From Prolixibacteraceae bacterium (GTDB lineage Bacteria; Bacteroidota; Bacteroidia; Bacteroidales; Prolixibacteraceae), in contig JAIBEY010000068.1 of NCBI GenBank assembly GCA_019459525.1, positions 1 through 64,000 on the forward strand: 64,000 nucleotides of DNA, read 5' to 3'. Positions 1-8,830 of the stretch are shown piece after piece. Both the position numbers and the translations under genes were made by a program. The notes beneath the pieces are model-generated. The model did not search any database. It worked only from the letters and a program-made list of their open reading frames with translations, and was not told where the DNA came from. Within the stretch, counting starts at the first letter, position 1. The number at the start of each line of letters is the position of its first letter.

Positions 1-117
1 ATCCTTGGCAATTCCCTGCTGGTCAAGGATCCCATTCAAGAACTCTTGGCGCCTATGACAAATAATGACAGTGATGATAACGATTGCCAACTGCATTTGG
101 ACTTTAAATTGAATTAA
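1..117 (+). CDS. IS4-family (DUF4372-type) transposase, C-terminal 38 residues only
   Basis: An open frame runs from the first base to a TAA at 115-117. Its residues SLLVKDPIQELL line up with SLLDKTPVREIL at the same distance from the C-terminus of the complete IS4-family transposase at 27019-28188, and both tails are then polar and end within about 25 residues. The catalytic DDE residues lie upstream of the window. The assignment depends on this short alignment with the second element, so it is likely but not certain. Confidence 0.6.
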   Translation: MLGNSLLVKDPIQELLAPMTNNDSDDNDCQLHLDFKLN

Positions 118-139
118 CATTTTTTAATAGACACCAGTG
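1..139 (+). mobile_element. Right end of an IS4-family insertion sequence (cut by window edge)
   Basis: The segment carries the 3' end of a transposase frame (1-117) and then a terminal sequence ending in accagtg at 139. Read inward on the minus strand, the end starts CACTGGTGTCTATTAAAA. It resembles the left end of the complete IS4-family element at 27006-28312 (CACTAGTGGGCACTTAAAA). Immediately beyond 139 the interrupted host gene resumes in frame. The other end and the target duplication lie outside the window. The exact boundary is inferred from where the host reading frame is lost. Confidence 0.7.
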
Positions 140-670
140 AAAAAAGTTATTATTTAGCAGAACGAGTGATTGTTCAGAGCCAAAAGGGAAAGAGAAAATA
201 TCCTGATAAAATATGGCAGTAATATTATAAAACAAGACTGTAGTTACCGCAATGTAAACGGTAGTAGTGAAATTTATCCGGAAAACAAAACAGGCCCACA
301 ACATCACCAGAATTAAACCGGCGTAATAGGAATAATAAGCAAGATCACCAGATACACTTATTCCGATCATAAACAGGATGCCCAATTGTCCTATAGTAAG
401 AAGTAAAAACAGAATAATTTTGCTGTACCGGAATACCGGTTTATAATATGATAATGCGAAGGCAATGAGAAGTAAAGGCCCAATAATAGCAAATCTGATT
501 ACCCATGAGTCACTATAATTCGAAGGCATTGCATAAAAATCCAAATATCCAAAGGTACCATACATAATCAAAGCAAGTACCAATCCGAGCCGAAACATTC
601 GCGGAGAAAAGTTTTTCCCGATCTGAAAAAACTCAAATAATCGTTCGTTCCTCCTTATCCTATAATTCAT
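104..670 (-). pseudogene. Polytopic membrane sensor, truncated by IS insertion
   Basis: The frame encodes 188 residues with about five to six hydrophobic helices between residues 25 and 160. This resembles the membrane sensory half of Bacteroidota adenylate/guanylate cyclases or sensor kinases. The genuine protein stops at ...LLNNNFF (base 140). The last eleven residues (HWCLLKNVNSI) and the stop are read from the terminal repeat of the IS at 1-139, so the cytoplasmic effector domain is lost. The start codon overlaps the stop of the preceding hybrid kinase by ATGA, which indicates translational coupling and a shared signalling operon. What the missing output domain was cannot be read from this window. 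Confidence 0.65.
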
Positions 671-2640
671 AATTCTTTATGTTCTGTTTTTTCAGGGACT
701 TCCTTTGGTATGGTAAAATAAAAAACAGAGCCTTTGCCATGAGCCGACTCCACCCAAATTTTACCTCCGAGTAGTTCTACCAGGCTTTTGGAAATGGCCA
801 ATCCCAGGCCGTTACCTCCGTATCGCCGGGTATCGGCTGACTCAACTTGCCTGAAACGATCGAATACATAGTTGTGATATTGGTCGGGAATCCCAATTCC
901 GGTGTCGCGAACATGAAATTGTACAAATTCATTGGTTACCCTGACTCCGAGTTCAATAACCCCTTCTTTGGTAAATTTTATAGCATTCCCAATCAGATTA
1001 ACCAAAACCTGCCTGACTTTATTTTCGTCGCTTTCGCATAAAATATCCTCAGTGGTGTTTAACTGATCTAACTTCAGTTGCAATCCCTTTTTGAGCGCGT
1101 TAAACGAATATTCTCTCTGTAGGCCCGAGAGCAACCGGCCAACCGAAAAAACAGCATTCTCCACACGAATCTGTCCGGCTTCAATTTTCGAAATATCCAT
1201 AATGTCGGTGATAATGGAAAGCAGATTGTTACCGCTGACATTAATCATTTTGGCAAACTCAAACTGCTGGGTTGCATTAAAATTGGGATCGGTCATCAAT
1301 TCCGAGAAGCCGATGATGCTGTTCAGAGGCGTTCTGATTTCATGGCTCATGTTGGCCAAAAATGCTGATTTTAAACGATCCGATTCCTCAGCTCGTTCTT
1401 TCGACCGAATCAAATCGAGCATCATTTGCTTCCGTTCGGTAATATCCTGAAAGATTTCGAGCATGGCCTTTTTCCCGTGAAACATCATTCCTGTATGACT
1501 AATTTCAAAAAACCTTCCGCCCAGAACTCCGGCTGACTCATAAATCCCAATCCGCCCAATTTCAATTCCGTTAAACAAAGGACAACCGGGGCATTGTGTT
1601 TTATCGTCGCGATACAAATCCCAGCATTTACATCCAATGGCGCCCCGGCCAAATGTATGCTCAAAATTTTCGCTCTGAAACAGAATATTACCCTGTTCAT
1701 CCACAATATCCATTTCGAATGGAATCGTTTTTAACAAAGAACTATTGAACTCGTTGGTATCACGTAACGATTCTTCCGCCTTTTTTCGCTCGGTGATGTC
1801 CTGTATGGTGCCAATCATCTCAACAACCTTATCTTCAGCATCAAAATTCAGTTTGCCCAAACCAAGTACCCATCTGCTCTCGCCATCAGATTTACGAATA
1901 ATCCGGTATTCTTTGTTGAATGGGTTCCTTTTCGACAGCACTTCTTCGCTAAAGTACTGCGCCATCATTTCCCGATCCTCCGGATGCACAAGACCAAGCC
2001 ATCCGGTTAAACTATGGTCATCGTCGCCATCGATACCGAAAATGGCTTCCAGAACTTCAGATGAACTCCAATAATTTTTAGCAAGATCGAATTTATAGGA
2101 ACCCACAAATGCTGCCTGTTGCGATTCCTTGAAAAAATATTCGCTTTCTTTCAGCGCCCGCTCCGTACGTTTACGTTCTTCCAATTCGGTTCGTAGCGCA
2201 ATCGTCCGTTCTGCCACCAACCTTTTTAACCGTTCCTTTTCATCCAGTTTGCGATCTTCCGATTCTTTAATCCGGAACATCGCTTTTAGTTGAGCCCGCA
2301 ATTCAGATTCGTCCAGCGGTTTGGTCAAAAAAGCATCGGCACCGCATTCCAGCGCTTTTATCCGGCTTTCCTTATCGGTACGGGCAGCCGTAACCATGAT
2401 AATGGGTATTATTCTGGTTATTTCATTCGATTTCAGGATACTGCAAACTTCATAACCATCCATTTCCGGCATCAGGATATCGAGCAATACCACATCGGGT
2501 TTTTCGGCAATGCACTTTTTAATTCCTTCGGCTCCCGATCTGGAACTTATAAAATCGGCATCAGGAAAAGAATCAGCTAATAAAGCACTTAGCACAATCA
2601 AATTGTCCCTGTTGTCGTCAATTGCAAGTATCTTTGCCAT
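667..2640 (-). CDS. Hybrid sensor: receiver-PAS-PAS-histidine kinase
   Basis: The protein has 657 residues. An N-terminal receiver domain (about 1-123) has acidic residues at 8-9, phospho-acceptor D54 and K107. A helical linker leads to PAS 1 (about 165-285) and PAS 2 (about 300-405). The HisKA dimerisation domain has H433 in [10 protein letters not shown], and the HATPase domain has an N box, DTGIGIP and GLGLAI motifs. There is no membrane segment, so it should act in the cytoplasm. PAS 2 has four clustered cysteines (CKC and CPGC, residues 337-353), which could bind a metal or sense redox state (inference). The gene follows another kinase gene by 109 bp and overlaps the truncated membrane sensor by 4 bp. 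The stimulus is unknown. Confidence 0.9.
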   Translation of the reverse strand: MAKILAIDDNRDNLIVLSALLADSFPDADFISSRSGAEGIKKCIAEKPDVVLLDILMPEMDGYEVCSILKSNEITRIIPIIMVTAARTDKESRIKALECGADAFLTKPLDESELRAQLKAMFRIKESEDRKLDEKERLKRLVAERTIALRTELEERKRTERALKESEYFFKESQQAAFVGSYKFDLAKNYWSSSEVLEAIFGIDGDDDHSLTGWLGLVHPEDREMMAQYFSEEVLSKRNPFNKEYRIIRKSDGESRWVLGLGKLNFDAEDKVVEMIGTIQDITERKKAEESLRDTNEFNSSLLKTIPFEMDIVDEQGNILFQSENFEHTFGRGAIGCKCWDLYRDDKTQCPGCPLFNGIEIGRIGIYESAGVLGGRFFEISHTGMMFHGKKAMLEIFQDITERKQMMLDLIRSKERAEESDRLKSAFLANMSHEIRTPLNSIIGFSELMTDPNFNATQQFEFAKMINVSGNNLLSIITDIMDISKIEAGQIRVENAVFSVGRLLSGLQREYSFNALKKGLQLKLDQLNTTEDILCESDENKVRQVLVNLIGNAIKFTKEGVIELGVRVTNEFVQFHVRDTGIGIPDQYHNYVFDRFRQVESADTRRYGGNGLGLAISKSLVELLGGKIWVESAHGKGSVFYFTIPKEVPEKTEHKEL

Positions 2641-2749
2641 ATTGCATTTCGTTTATTATTCGGTATTGTACATCGTATGTTGGTATTTTTCGGATCAAAG
2701 CCATCATACAAATTGGCTTTCAAACTTCTTTTTTTCTCTTCCTGATTGA

Positions 2750-5700
2750 TTAGCCTAAAAATTCACTTATTGTTTTTTCGAAAAGAACACTGTCTATCGG
2801 TTTGGAGATATACGCGTTAAATCCAAGGGTGACCAGGTTTTCCATATCGCCTTTCATTGCACTGGCTGTAACGGCTATAACCGGAACGTGCCCAAGTCCA
2901 TCCGTTTTCCGTATCACGTTTAGCGCTTCTATGCCGTTTATCCCGGGCAATGCAATATCCATCAGGATTAAATGAGGTTGGTGCAAACGCGCCAGTTCTA
3001 TCCCGGCCAGGCCGTTTTCTGCTTCCAACACAGTGAACTTACTACCGAGAAGCGCTTTAATGGTGAGCATATTATCCGGATTGTCTTCAACAACCAATAC
3101 CACTGGAGTTCCGGCTACCTCAACCGGAATTTGCTGCTTTACGGGCTGCTGAATTTCCTCAACTTTTGGCACAACCATCCGAAATACAGCTTCCAGAAGT
3201 TGATCTTTATTAATATCTCCTTTTTGAATCAATTGAAGGATGCCATTGTTTTTCAGGAAAGCAAGTTCGTCTTTAGTCACATATTTTGCGGTGAGAATAA
3301 TGACCGGCAGGTGATCTGTTTTTTCTTCCTCTCTGATCCGCCTCAAAACCTCAAAACCGTCAACTTCGGGCATCATCAAATCCAGGATCATGGCATCCGG
3401 AATTTGATGTTCAATCAGTTCAAGTGCTTCGGTGCCATTGTGTGCCACCATTATTCCGTAACCTTGACTTGCCAATATATCCTTCATCTGAATAATGATG
3501 GCTTCGGTATCCTCAACCAGTAAAATGGTTTTCTTACTCAGGTCTTCTGCACCATAGTGGTTTCCGCCTTTTATATGGTAACTGTGCGAATTGGCTTCGT
3601 ACCTTACCGAATCATTTTCGGGCAAGACCGGCTGAGCTGGTAAACTGAGTGTAAAACGCGATCCTTTGCCGCGAATACTTTCAACTTCAATTTTTCCGCC
3701 CAACAGTTCGGCATATTTTCGGGCAATTGCCAGGCCCAATCCGGTCCCTCCATATTTCCGCGAGTTACTGCCATCTGCCTGACGGAATTCATCAAAAATA
3801 TGATTCAGATGTTCTTTGGCAATGCCAATACCAGTATCGCTCACTGCAATGTAAGCACGATTATTCTTGACCTCGAGGGTTACTTCCACCCCACCAGTTT
3901 CAGTAAATTTTACGGCATTGGCTACTATGTTTTGAAGAATGTGTCGACATTTTTCGTAATCGCTGGTAATGTCAGTCCCATCGCCATCAGCGGAGTAGCT
4001 CAGGTTTATATTTTTCTGTACGGCCTGTGGTTCAATCATCTCAACCACTTCGCGAATAAGCTCGGTTATACTGAATTTTTTGAGTTCCACTTCCTCTCGA
4101 CCGGCTTCAATGCGCGAAAGATCCAGAATGTCGTTAATCAAAGCGAGCAACTGCTTGCCATTTCGCTCAATTACATCGAGGTAACTGTATTCTTCATCAG
4201 CAACTTTCCCGGCAAGGCGCCGGTTAAGTACGCCCGAAAGGGCAATAACCGAATTGAGCGGAGTTCGCAATTCGTGGCTCATATTCGAAAGGAAAATGGA
4301 TTTTAGCCGGTTAGCCTCATCGAGCTGTTTCTTCTGCATTTCGAGTTCAATGTTTTGCTCCGAGAGCTCACTCGATTGAGCCGATAGTTCTCTTTTTTGC
4401 GCTTCAAGTTCGATATTGGCGGTTGTAAGTATTTCGGACCGGCGAGCCAGTTCTTTTTGCTGGCTATCCAGTTCGAGGTTCTGCGCTTCGAGCTGCCTGG
4501 AAAAATCAACAACTTTTCGGTAAGCCAGAATGCCATCCATGCGGGCACTAAGTGTACTCAGTACCACACGAAGCAGCCGCAGACTATTCTCACTGAAATT
4601 TTTGATGGTAGCCAGCGAAATAACAGCGATCGTTTCGTCTCCTGAAACAATCGGAATAGTTATCATTTCGCGGGGGATAAACTGCCCGCTAACTGTTGAA
4701 AAGGAGAATCGGGTATCTTCCGGAATCCGGGTAATATGCTGGATTTGCTGCGTTGAAAGAGCCAGACCAAACTCACCTTCAAAATGAGTAGCCGAAAAAG
4801 GTTTGCAGCCATCAGAACTCATTCCCAGGCATTCAAACCGTTCAAATTTGCTTTTTTCATCGTTGAGCAGGAAAACAGCTCCCATCTGGGCCCCGGTATG
4901 CTCAAGCAAACTACTCAAAAGGACATGGCAGAATTGGTGTGCCTCGTCTTCGGAGAGCATCACCCCAGCCAGCCTGGCGGCCTGGCTGTTCAACGTCATT
5001 TCAGTCTCTATCGTATCGGCCAGATCGTTAAACGAAACGGAAAGTTGGCCAAACTCGTTGGTTGATAAATTGGTACTGCGCGCATCCATTTTCCCTTCCC
5101 TGAAAAGCCGGGTAACCCGGGCAAGTTCAATAACCGGGCGACGAATATTGCGGTTCAGAAAATAAACGATAATAACGGTAAGTGCCAGAATACCTGCCAG
5201 TAAAAATGCGAGCTGAAGATTCAGTAAGTCTTTAAGTTCGGCAGTACTGGTATAAAACTGTTTGGCCTTATCAACAGCAAAATCGTCGATTACCTGAATA
5301 TGTTTCAGGATAATATTTACATGATTTCCGCCAACTCCATTAGCCCGGGTTCGTGCAAGAGCTTCCAGTTTTTTGCCTTCACGTATTAAAAGGATGGTTT
5401 CTTCGCGTATGATATTCCAGTGCACAAAATCGTTGTAAGCAAGATCAACATCGGCACGGGGGCCCAGGTAGAGGTCGAAAATAATCGTGAACTGTTTATC
5501 CGCATCGGTTTTATAAGTTTCAATATCCTGCAACAAGAGGGTTATTTCCTGGTTATTTTCAGCCAGTCCCAGGTCTTTCATTCCCCGGTGCATGGAAAGG
5601 ATATCTGCTTTTAGTTCACCAATAGCTCTGCGAACCTGGAAAGGATGGTCATACAAATCTGCAGTTTGCTGCGCTATTTGGTTGGTCTGGTGCCACGAAA

Positions 5701-5785
5701 TACCACCAAGTAAGACGATGAGCAGAATAATAATTCCGAAGCCAATCCTGAGTTGGATACCAATTTTAAGGTTAGTTAATTTCAT
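2750..5785 (-). CDS. Membrane hybrid histidine kinase (sensor-HAMP-GAF-HK-REC-REC)
   Basis: The protein has 1011 residues. Transmembrane helices lie near 11-28 and 189-210, flanking a helical periplasmic sensor of the four-helix-bundle type. A HAMP domain (about 211-265) and a GAF-like domain (about 270-420) follow, then a coiled coil of EAQ/ELS repeats (about 425-490). HisKA has H504 in MSHELRTPLN. The HATPase domain has DTGIGIA and GTGLGLAIA motifs. Two receiver domains follow (about 755-870, with phospho-acceptor in MILDLMMPE, and about 892-1008, in LILMDIALPG). This layout is typical of multi-step phosphorelay kinases. No HPt protein or output regulator is encoded nearby, so the relay partner must be elsewhere. 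The ATG at 5783-5785 is the natural start, just before the first helix. Confidence 0.92.
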   Translation of the reverse strand: MKLTNLKIGIQLRIGFGIIILLIVLLGGISWHQTNQIAQQTADLYDHPFQVRRAIGELKADILSMHRGMKDLGLAENNQEITLLLQDIETYKTDADKQFTIIFDLYLGPRADVDLAYNDFVHWNIIREETILLIREGKKLEALARTRANGVGGNHVNIILKHIQVIDDFAVDKAKQFYTSTAELKDLLNLQLAFLLAGILALTVIIVYFLNRNIRRPVIELARVTRLFREGKMDARSTNLSTNEFGQLSVSFNDLADTIETEMTLNSQAARLAGVMLSEDEAHQFCHVLLSSLLEHTGAQMGAVFLLNDEKSKFERFECLGMSSDGCKPFSATHFEGEFGLALSTQQIQHITRIPEDTRFSFSTVSGQFIPREMITIPIVSGDETIAVISLATIKNFSENSLRLLRVVLSTLSARMDGILAYRKVVDFSRQLEAQNLELDSQQKELARRSEILTTANIELEAQKRELSAQSSELSEQNIELEMQKKQLDEANRLKSIFLSNMSHELRTPLNSVIALSGVLNRRLAGKVADEEYSYLDVIERNGKQLLALINDILDLSRIEAGREEVELKKFSITELIREVVEMIEPQAVQKNINLSYSADGDGTDITSDYEKCRHILQNIVANAVKFTETGGVEVTLEVKNNRAYIAVSDTGIGIAKEHLNHIFDEFRQADGSNSRKYGGTGLGLAIARKYAELLGGKIEVESIRGKGSRFTLSLPAQPVLPENDSVRYEANSHSYHIKGGNHYGAEDLSKKTILLVEDTEAIIIQMKDILASQGYGIMVAHNGTEALELIEHQIPDAMILDLMMPEVDGFEVLRRIREEEKTDHLPVIILTAKYVTKDELAFLKNNGILQLIQKGDINKDQLLEAVFRMVVPKVEEIQQPVKQQIPVEVAGTPVVLVVEDNPDNMLTIKALLGSKFTVLEAENGLAGIELARLHQPHLILMDIALPGINGIEALNVIRKTDGLGHVPVIAVTASAMKGDMENLVTLGFNAYISKPIDSVLFEKTISEFLG

Positions 5786-5901
5786 CTGTTTATAATTTGT
5801 TTTTTAATTGTCAGATAGCCTGTCACGATGTATATCAGGAGAACTCGCCAATACTCAATGTCATGTGCAACACGTAATTTTCATGGCACGTTTCGTATGC
5901 T

Positions 5902-6726
5902 CTATTTTCTTTGAAATATGGCTGCATTCGCAAAAACTTCACGAAACCCGTTTTCCTTCGCGATTTCCCTTTCCGATTCGCCCGTAATCAAATAACCTCC
6001 CGACGAAAGGCAATGATCGGCTTTTTCGAGAATACGTTTTTGAGATTCAGGCTCGTAATAAAACAGAAGGTTACTGCAAATTACCAGGTCGAAATTGCCG
6101 TATATACTTGCTGCAGGACATCCAACTTTTTCGGTGAGCAGGTCGAAAACCGAAAAGTCGATGTAATTTCTAAGCCTGGGAATAATCGTATAGGTTTCGT
6201 TCTGCCAGGTAAAATAGGTTATTAATCTTTTCAACGGCACCTTACCCAAAGAAGCAACCTGGTATTCACCGCATTTTGCCCGGGTCAGTTCGTCTGTATT
6301 ACTATCTGTGGCAAAAATACGGCAATTCACCCCGGTAGCCGTATTTTCCATCATTTCGTCACAAAGTATTGCCAAACTGTAGGCTTCCTGCCCCGATGCA
6401 CAGGCTGCAGACCAAATCCTGATTTCCTTTTCTTTCCTGATTTTCTTTTTTTCAAGAATTACGGGCAGAATAACCTGTTCGAGGTAAGCAAATGTAAGCG
6501 GGTTCCGAAAAAATTCACTGTACGAGTTTCCAAGCTGGTAGAGTAATCCGGCAGGTTCGCCCGGAATAGTGCTCAAATAAGAAAGGTACTCCTCGTCGGT
6601 TTTGCAGGAGGTGGCATTCATCCTGTTTTTAATCGATTTTTCAAGAAAAGAACGGTCATATATCGAAATATCCAGATCATACCCCACCTTCATAAAGTGA
6701 ATATATTTTTCAGTCCCTTGGTCCAT
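5902..6726 (-). CDS. CheR-type SAM-dependent protein glutamate methyltransferase
   Basis: The protein has 274 residues, the usual CheR length. It has the N-terminal helical CheR domain with the signature SEFFRNPLTF (about 70-79), followed by a Rossmann methyltransferase domain whose SAM loop reads WSAACASGQEAYSLA in place of the more common SAGCSTGEEPYS. In chemotaxis CheR methylates receptor glutamates. Here there is no CheB or methyl-accepting receptor in the neighbourhood, only histidine kinases on the same strand. The target may be the helical sensor of the adjacent membrane kinase, or the gene may belong to a non-motility phosphorelay (inference). It lies 116 bp upstream of that kinase. 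Confidence 0.88.
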   Translation of the reverse strand: MDQGTEKYIHFMKVGYDLDISIYDRSFLEKSIKNRMNATSCKTDEEYLSYLSTIPGEPAGLLYQLGNSYSEFFRNPLTFAYLEQVILPVILEKKKIRKEKEIRIWSAACASGQEAYSLAILCDEMMENTATGVNCRIFATDSNTDELTRAKCGEYQVASLGKVPLKRLITYFTWQNETYTIIPRLRNYIDFSVFDLLTEKVGCPAASIYGNFDLVICSNLLFYYEPESQKRILEKADHCLSSGGYLITGESEREIAKENGFREVFANAAIFQRK

Positions 6727-6860
6727 TTTTTCCCTTTTAGTTTTCCTGATTTAACCCGCCTTTATAACAAACAGGAGGTAATGAAACTAATTCACTAGCA
6801 AGCTCTAAAGTAAGAATAAATCTGATTTCCGCAAGGGTGACTGGCTTCAAATTTTCATAA

Positions 6861-8420
6861 TTACTTTATCGGAATCGTAAAATAAAACTGACTCCCCTTT
6901 CCCGCTATGCTTTCAACCCATATTCTGCCTGAATGTTTCTCAACAAATTCCTTGCACAAGATCAGGCCCAACCCTGTTCCTTTCTCGTTTTGGGTACCCA
7001 AAGTAGAGTGATTTTCGTCAATCCGGAATAACCGTTTAACCGCTTCAGGTTTTATTCCCACCCCATTGTCACTTACTACAATCATCAACTCATCTGCTTT
7101 CTGCTCAATAAAAACCAGGACTTTTCCCCCGGGATTCGTGAATTTGACAGCATTCGAGATCAGGTTTCTTAGTATGGTGCCGGTCATTGCTTCATCAGCA
7201 AAGGCGAATACGTGTCCGGGCAATTGCATTTGAAGAGTTATTGATTTCTGCGCAGCCTGAGATTTTAAGAGTTCGGAAACCCGATTAATTACCGGCACCA
7301 GATCTAAATTCCGGGGTTGAAATTCCATTCTGCCAGTTTGCGCACGCGACCACTCCAACAGGTTCATCAGCAAGTCCATAGCCTGAACCGATGAGCTTTG
7401 GATGATCCGGGCATATTCGTCAATCCTTCGGTAATCCTTTTCTTCAATCTGCCTCTCCAGAAGGTTGCTAAAACCCATTATACTGTTGAACGGACTCTTC
7501 AGATCGTGTGCAATAATCGAAAAAAATTTGTCTTTGGTAGCGTTGAGTTCGTTGAGCTGCCTGTTTAATTCCACTAAGTTTTCTTCTGTTTTTTTGCGCT
7601 CGTTAATATTCTGAAAAGCACCTCGAATCTCAACAATCTGATCATCTTCGGCCCGAACCGCTTCGCCCGTCGCCCTTACCCAAACACGTTTACCTTTTGC
7701 GGTAATCAGTTCCAGCTCTTCGTCAAAAGGAATTCCATGCACAGTACAATCGGCTATCGCACTGGTAATCCGCTCTCTACATTCAGGCGCATAGAAATTG
7801 ATCCCTTCTTCGAGCGAAGGAGAATACCCCGAGGGCATTTCGTGAATGGCTGCCACCTCATCTGACCAAATCACCACATGGTCGCTCAGGTTAAGAACCC
7901 AACCACCAAACCTGGCCATTTTTCCGGCAATGCGCAACAGGGAATAATTAGCCTGAAGGGCATCTTCGGCTTGCCTGTGCTCAGTAATATCGCGAATAAT
8001 ATGCACAGCGCCAACCAGCTTTTTATCCGTGCCGAATAACGGATCAACCGTAACATCAAACCACTGATCTCCAAGCTTTAGTTCCGTACTCTCTCTACAG
8101 AACGAAATGTTCATTTTTTTGATCGGGCATTCGTCAATCTGGTGATCGGTTCCGTGAACCACTGCCCAGCATGGTTTCCCAATCAAATTCATGGTATTCC
8201 CCGGAAATAAATCACTCATCGCCTTGTTATAGCGCAGGATATACTGGTTGTTATCGATGATGCAAATACCATCTTTAACTGCATCAAAAGTAGTTTGCCA
8301 TTGTGCAGACTCTAACAAATTATGATCGGAGGATTCGGTATTTCTTCCTGAGTCCCGCTTTGAAAAGTTAAATATAGTGACACCAAAAAATTCTTTAATC
8401 CTGGTTAAAGCCGATTTCAT
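6861..8420 (-). CDS. PAS-PAS sensor histidine kinase
   Basis: Counted from the ATG at 8418-8420, the protein has 519 residues. Two PAS domains are followed by a HisKA domain with FFSIIAHDLKSPFNS (phospho-acceptor histidine in AHDLK) and a HATPase with DNGVGI and GTGLGL motifs ending in FYFTIPIK. The AHDLK form places it with kinases of the bacteriophytochrome/PhoR-like HisKA type. PAS 1 contains a PCW...CP cysteine pair also seen in the second PAS of the kinase at 667-2640. There is no transmembrane helix. An in-frame TTG at 8472-8474 would add 18 residues, but the ATG is preceded by AGAGGA and is preferred. The gene diverges from the glycyl radical operon at 8831. Confidence 0.88.
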   Translation of the reverse strand: MKSALTRIKEFFGVTIFNFSKRDSGRNTESSDHNLLESAQWQTTFDAVKDGICIIDNNQYILRYNKAMSDLFPGNTMNLIGKPCWAVVHGTDHQIDECPIKKMNISFCRESTELKLGDQWFDVTVDPLFGTDKKLVGAVHIIRDITEHRQAEDALQANYSLLRIAGKMARFGGWVLNLSDHVVIWSDEVAAIHEMPSGYSPSLEEGINFYAPECRERITSAIADCTVHGIPFDEELELITAKGKRVWVRATGEAVRAEDDQIVEIRGAFQNINERKKTEENLVELNRQLNELNATKDKFFSIIAHDLKSPFNSIMGFSNLLERQIEEKDYRRIDEYARIIQSSSVQAMDLLMNLLEWSRAQTGRMEFQPRNLDLVPVINRVSELLKSQAAQKSITLQMQLPGHVFAFADEAMTGTILRNLISNAVKFTNPGGKVLVFIEQKADELMIVVSDNGVGIKPEAVKRLFRIDENHSTLGTQNEKGTGLGLILCKEFVEKHSGRIWVESIAGKGSQFYFTIPIK

Positions 8421-8830
8421 TGGTTCGTATTTTCCTCTAAGATAGGAAATTAAAATATAAATGAAATGCTTCAATACAGAAACGTAACAAACGACTTAGT
8501 CGATAACCTGAAAGCAATCTTCCACGATTGAATAGTAGCTTAATGCACAACTAAATATTCCATCTGAAATATTTCTTTCGCATCCATTAATCACTATTTT
8601 TGTTTTACCAAAATCAACGATTTCATTTCGTGCGTTATGGAAGAACTTGTTTACACTACAACCCTCGTTAAAACCTACCGGCGATTATTCAATTGCCTGA
8701 TGTTCTACAATTGATTTATTTCCTGAACTTCCGTATTTGTATAGAAGTCGAGCTTCCTTTTTTTCATCAGCTTCTGAAGTTTTGGGCTTCATTCATCATT
8801 TAGATTTTATAATTCATCATTTCTTTTCTC
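8421..8830. other. Divergent intergenic region, 410 bp
   Basis: This AT-rich region separates a minus-strand kinase from the plus-strand glycyl radical operon. I see no gene. A TATTTTTG sequence at 8595-8602 on the plus strand matches the Bacteroidota -7 box TAnnTTTG and could drive the operon with a leader of about 220 bases. The -33 element is not convincing. Confidence 0.35.
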
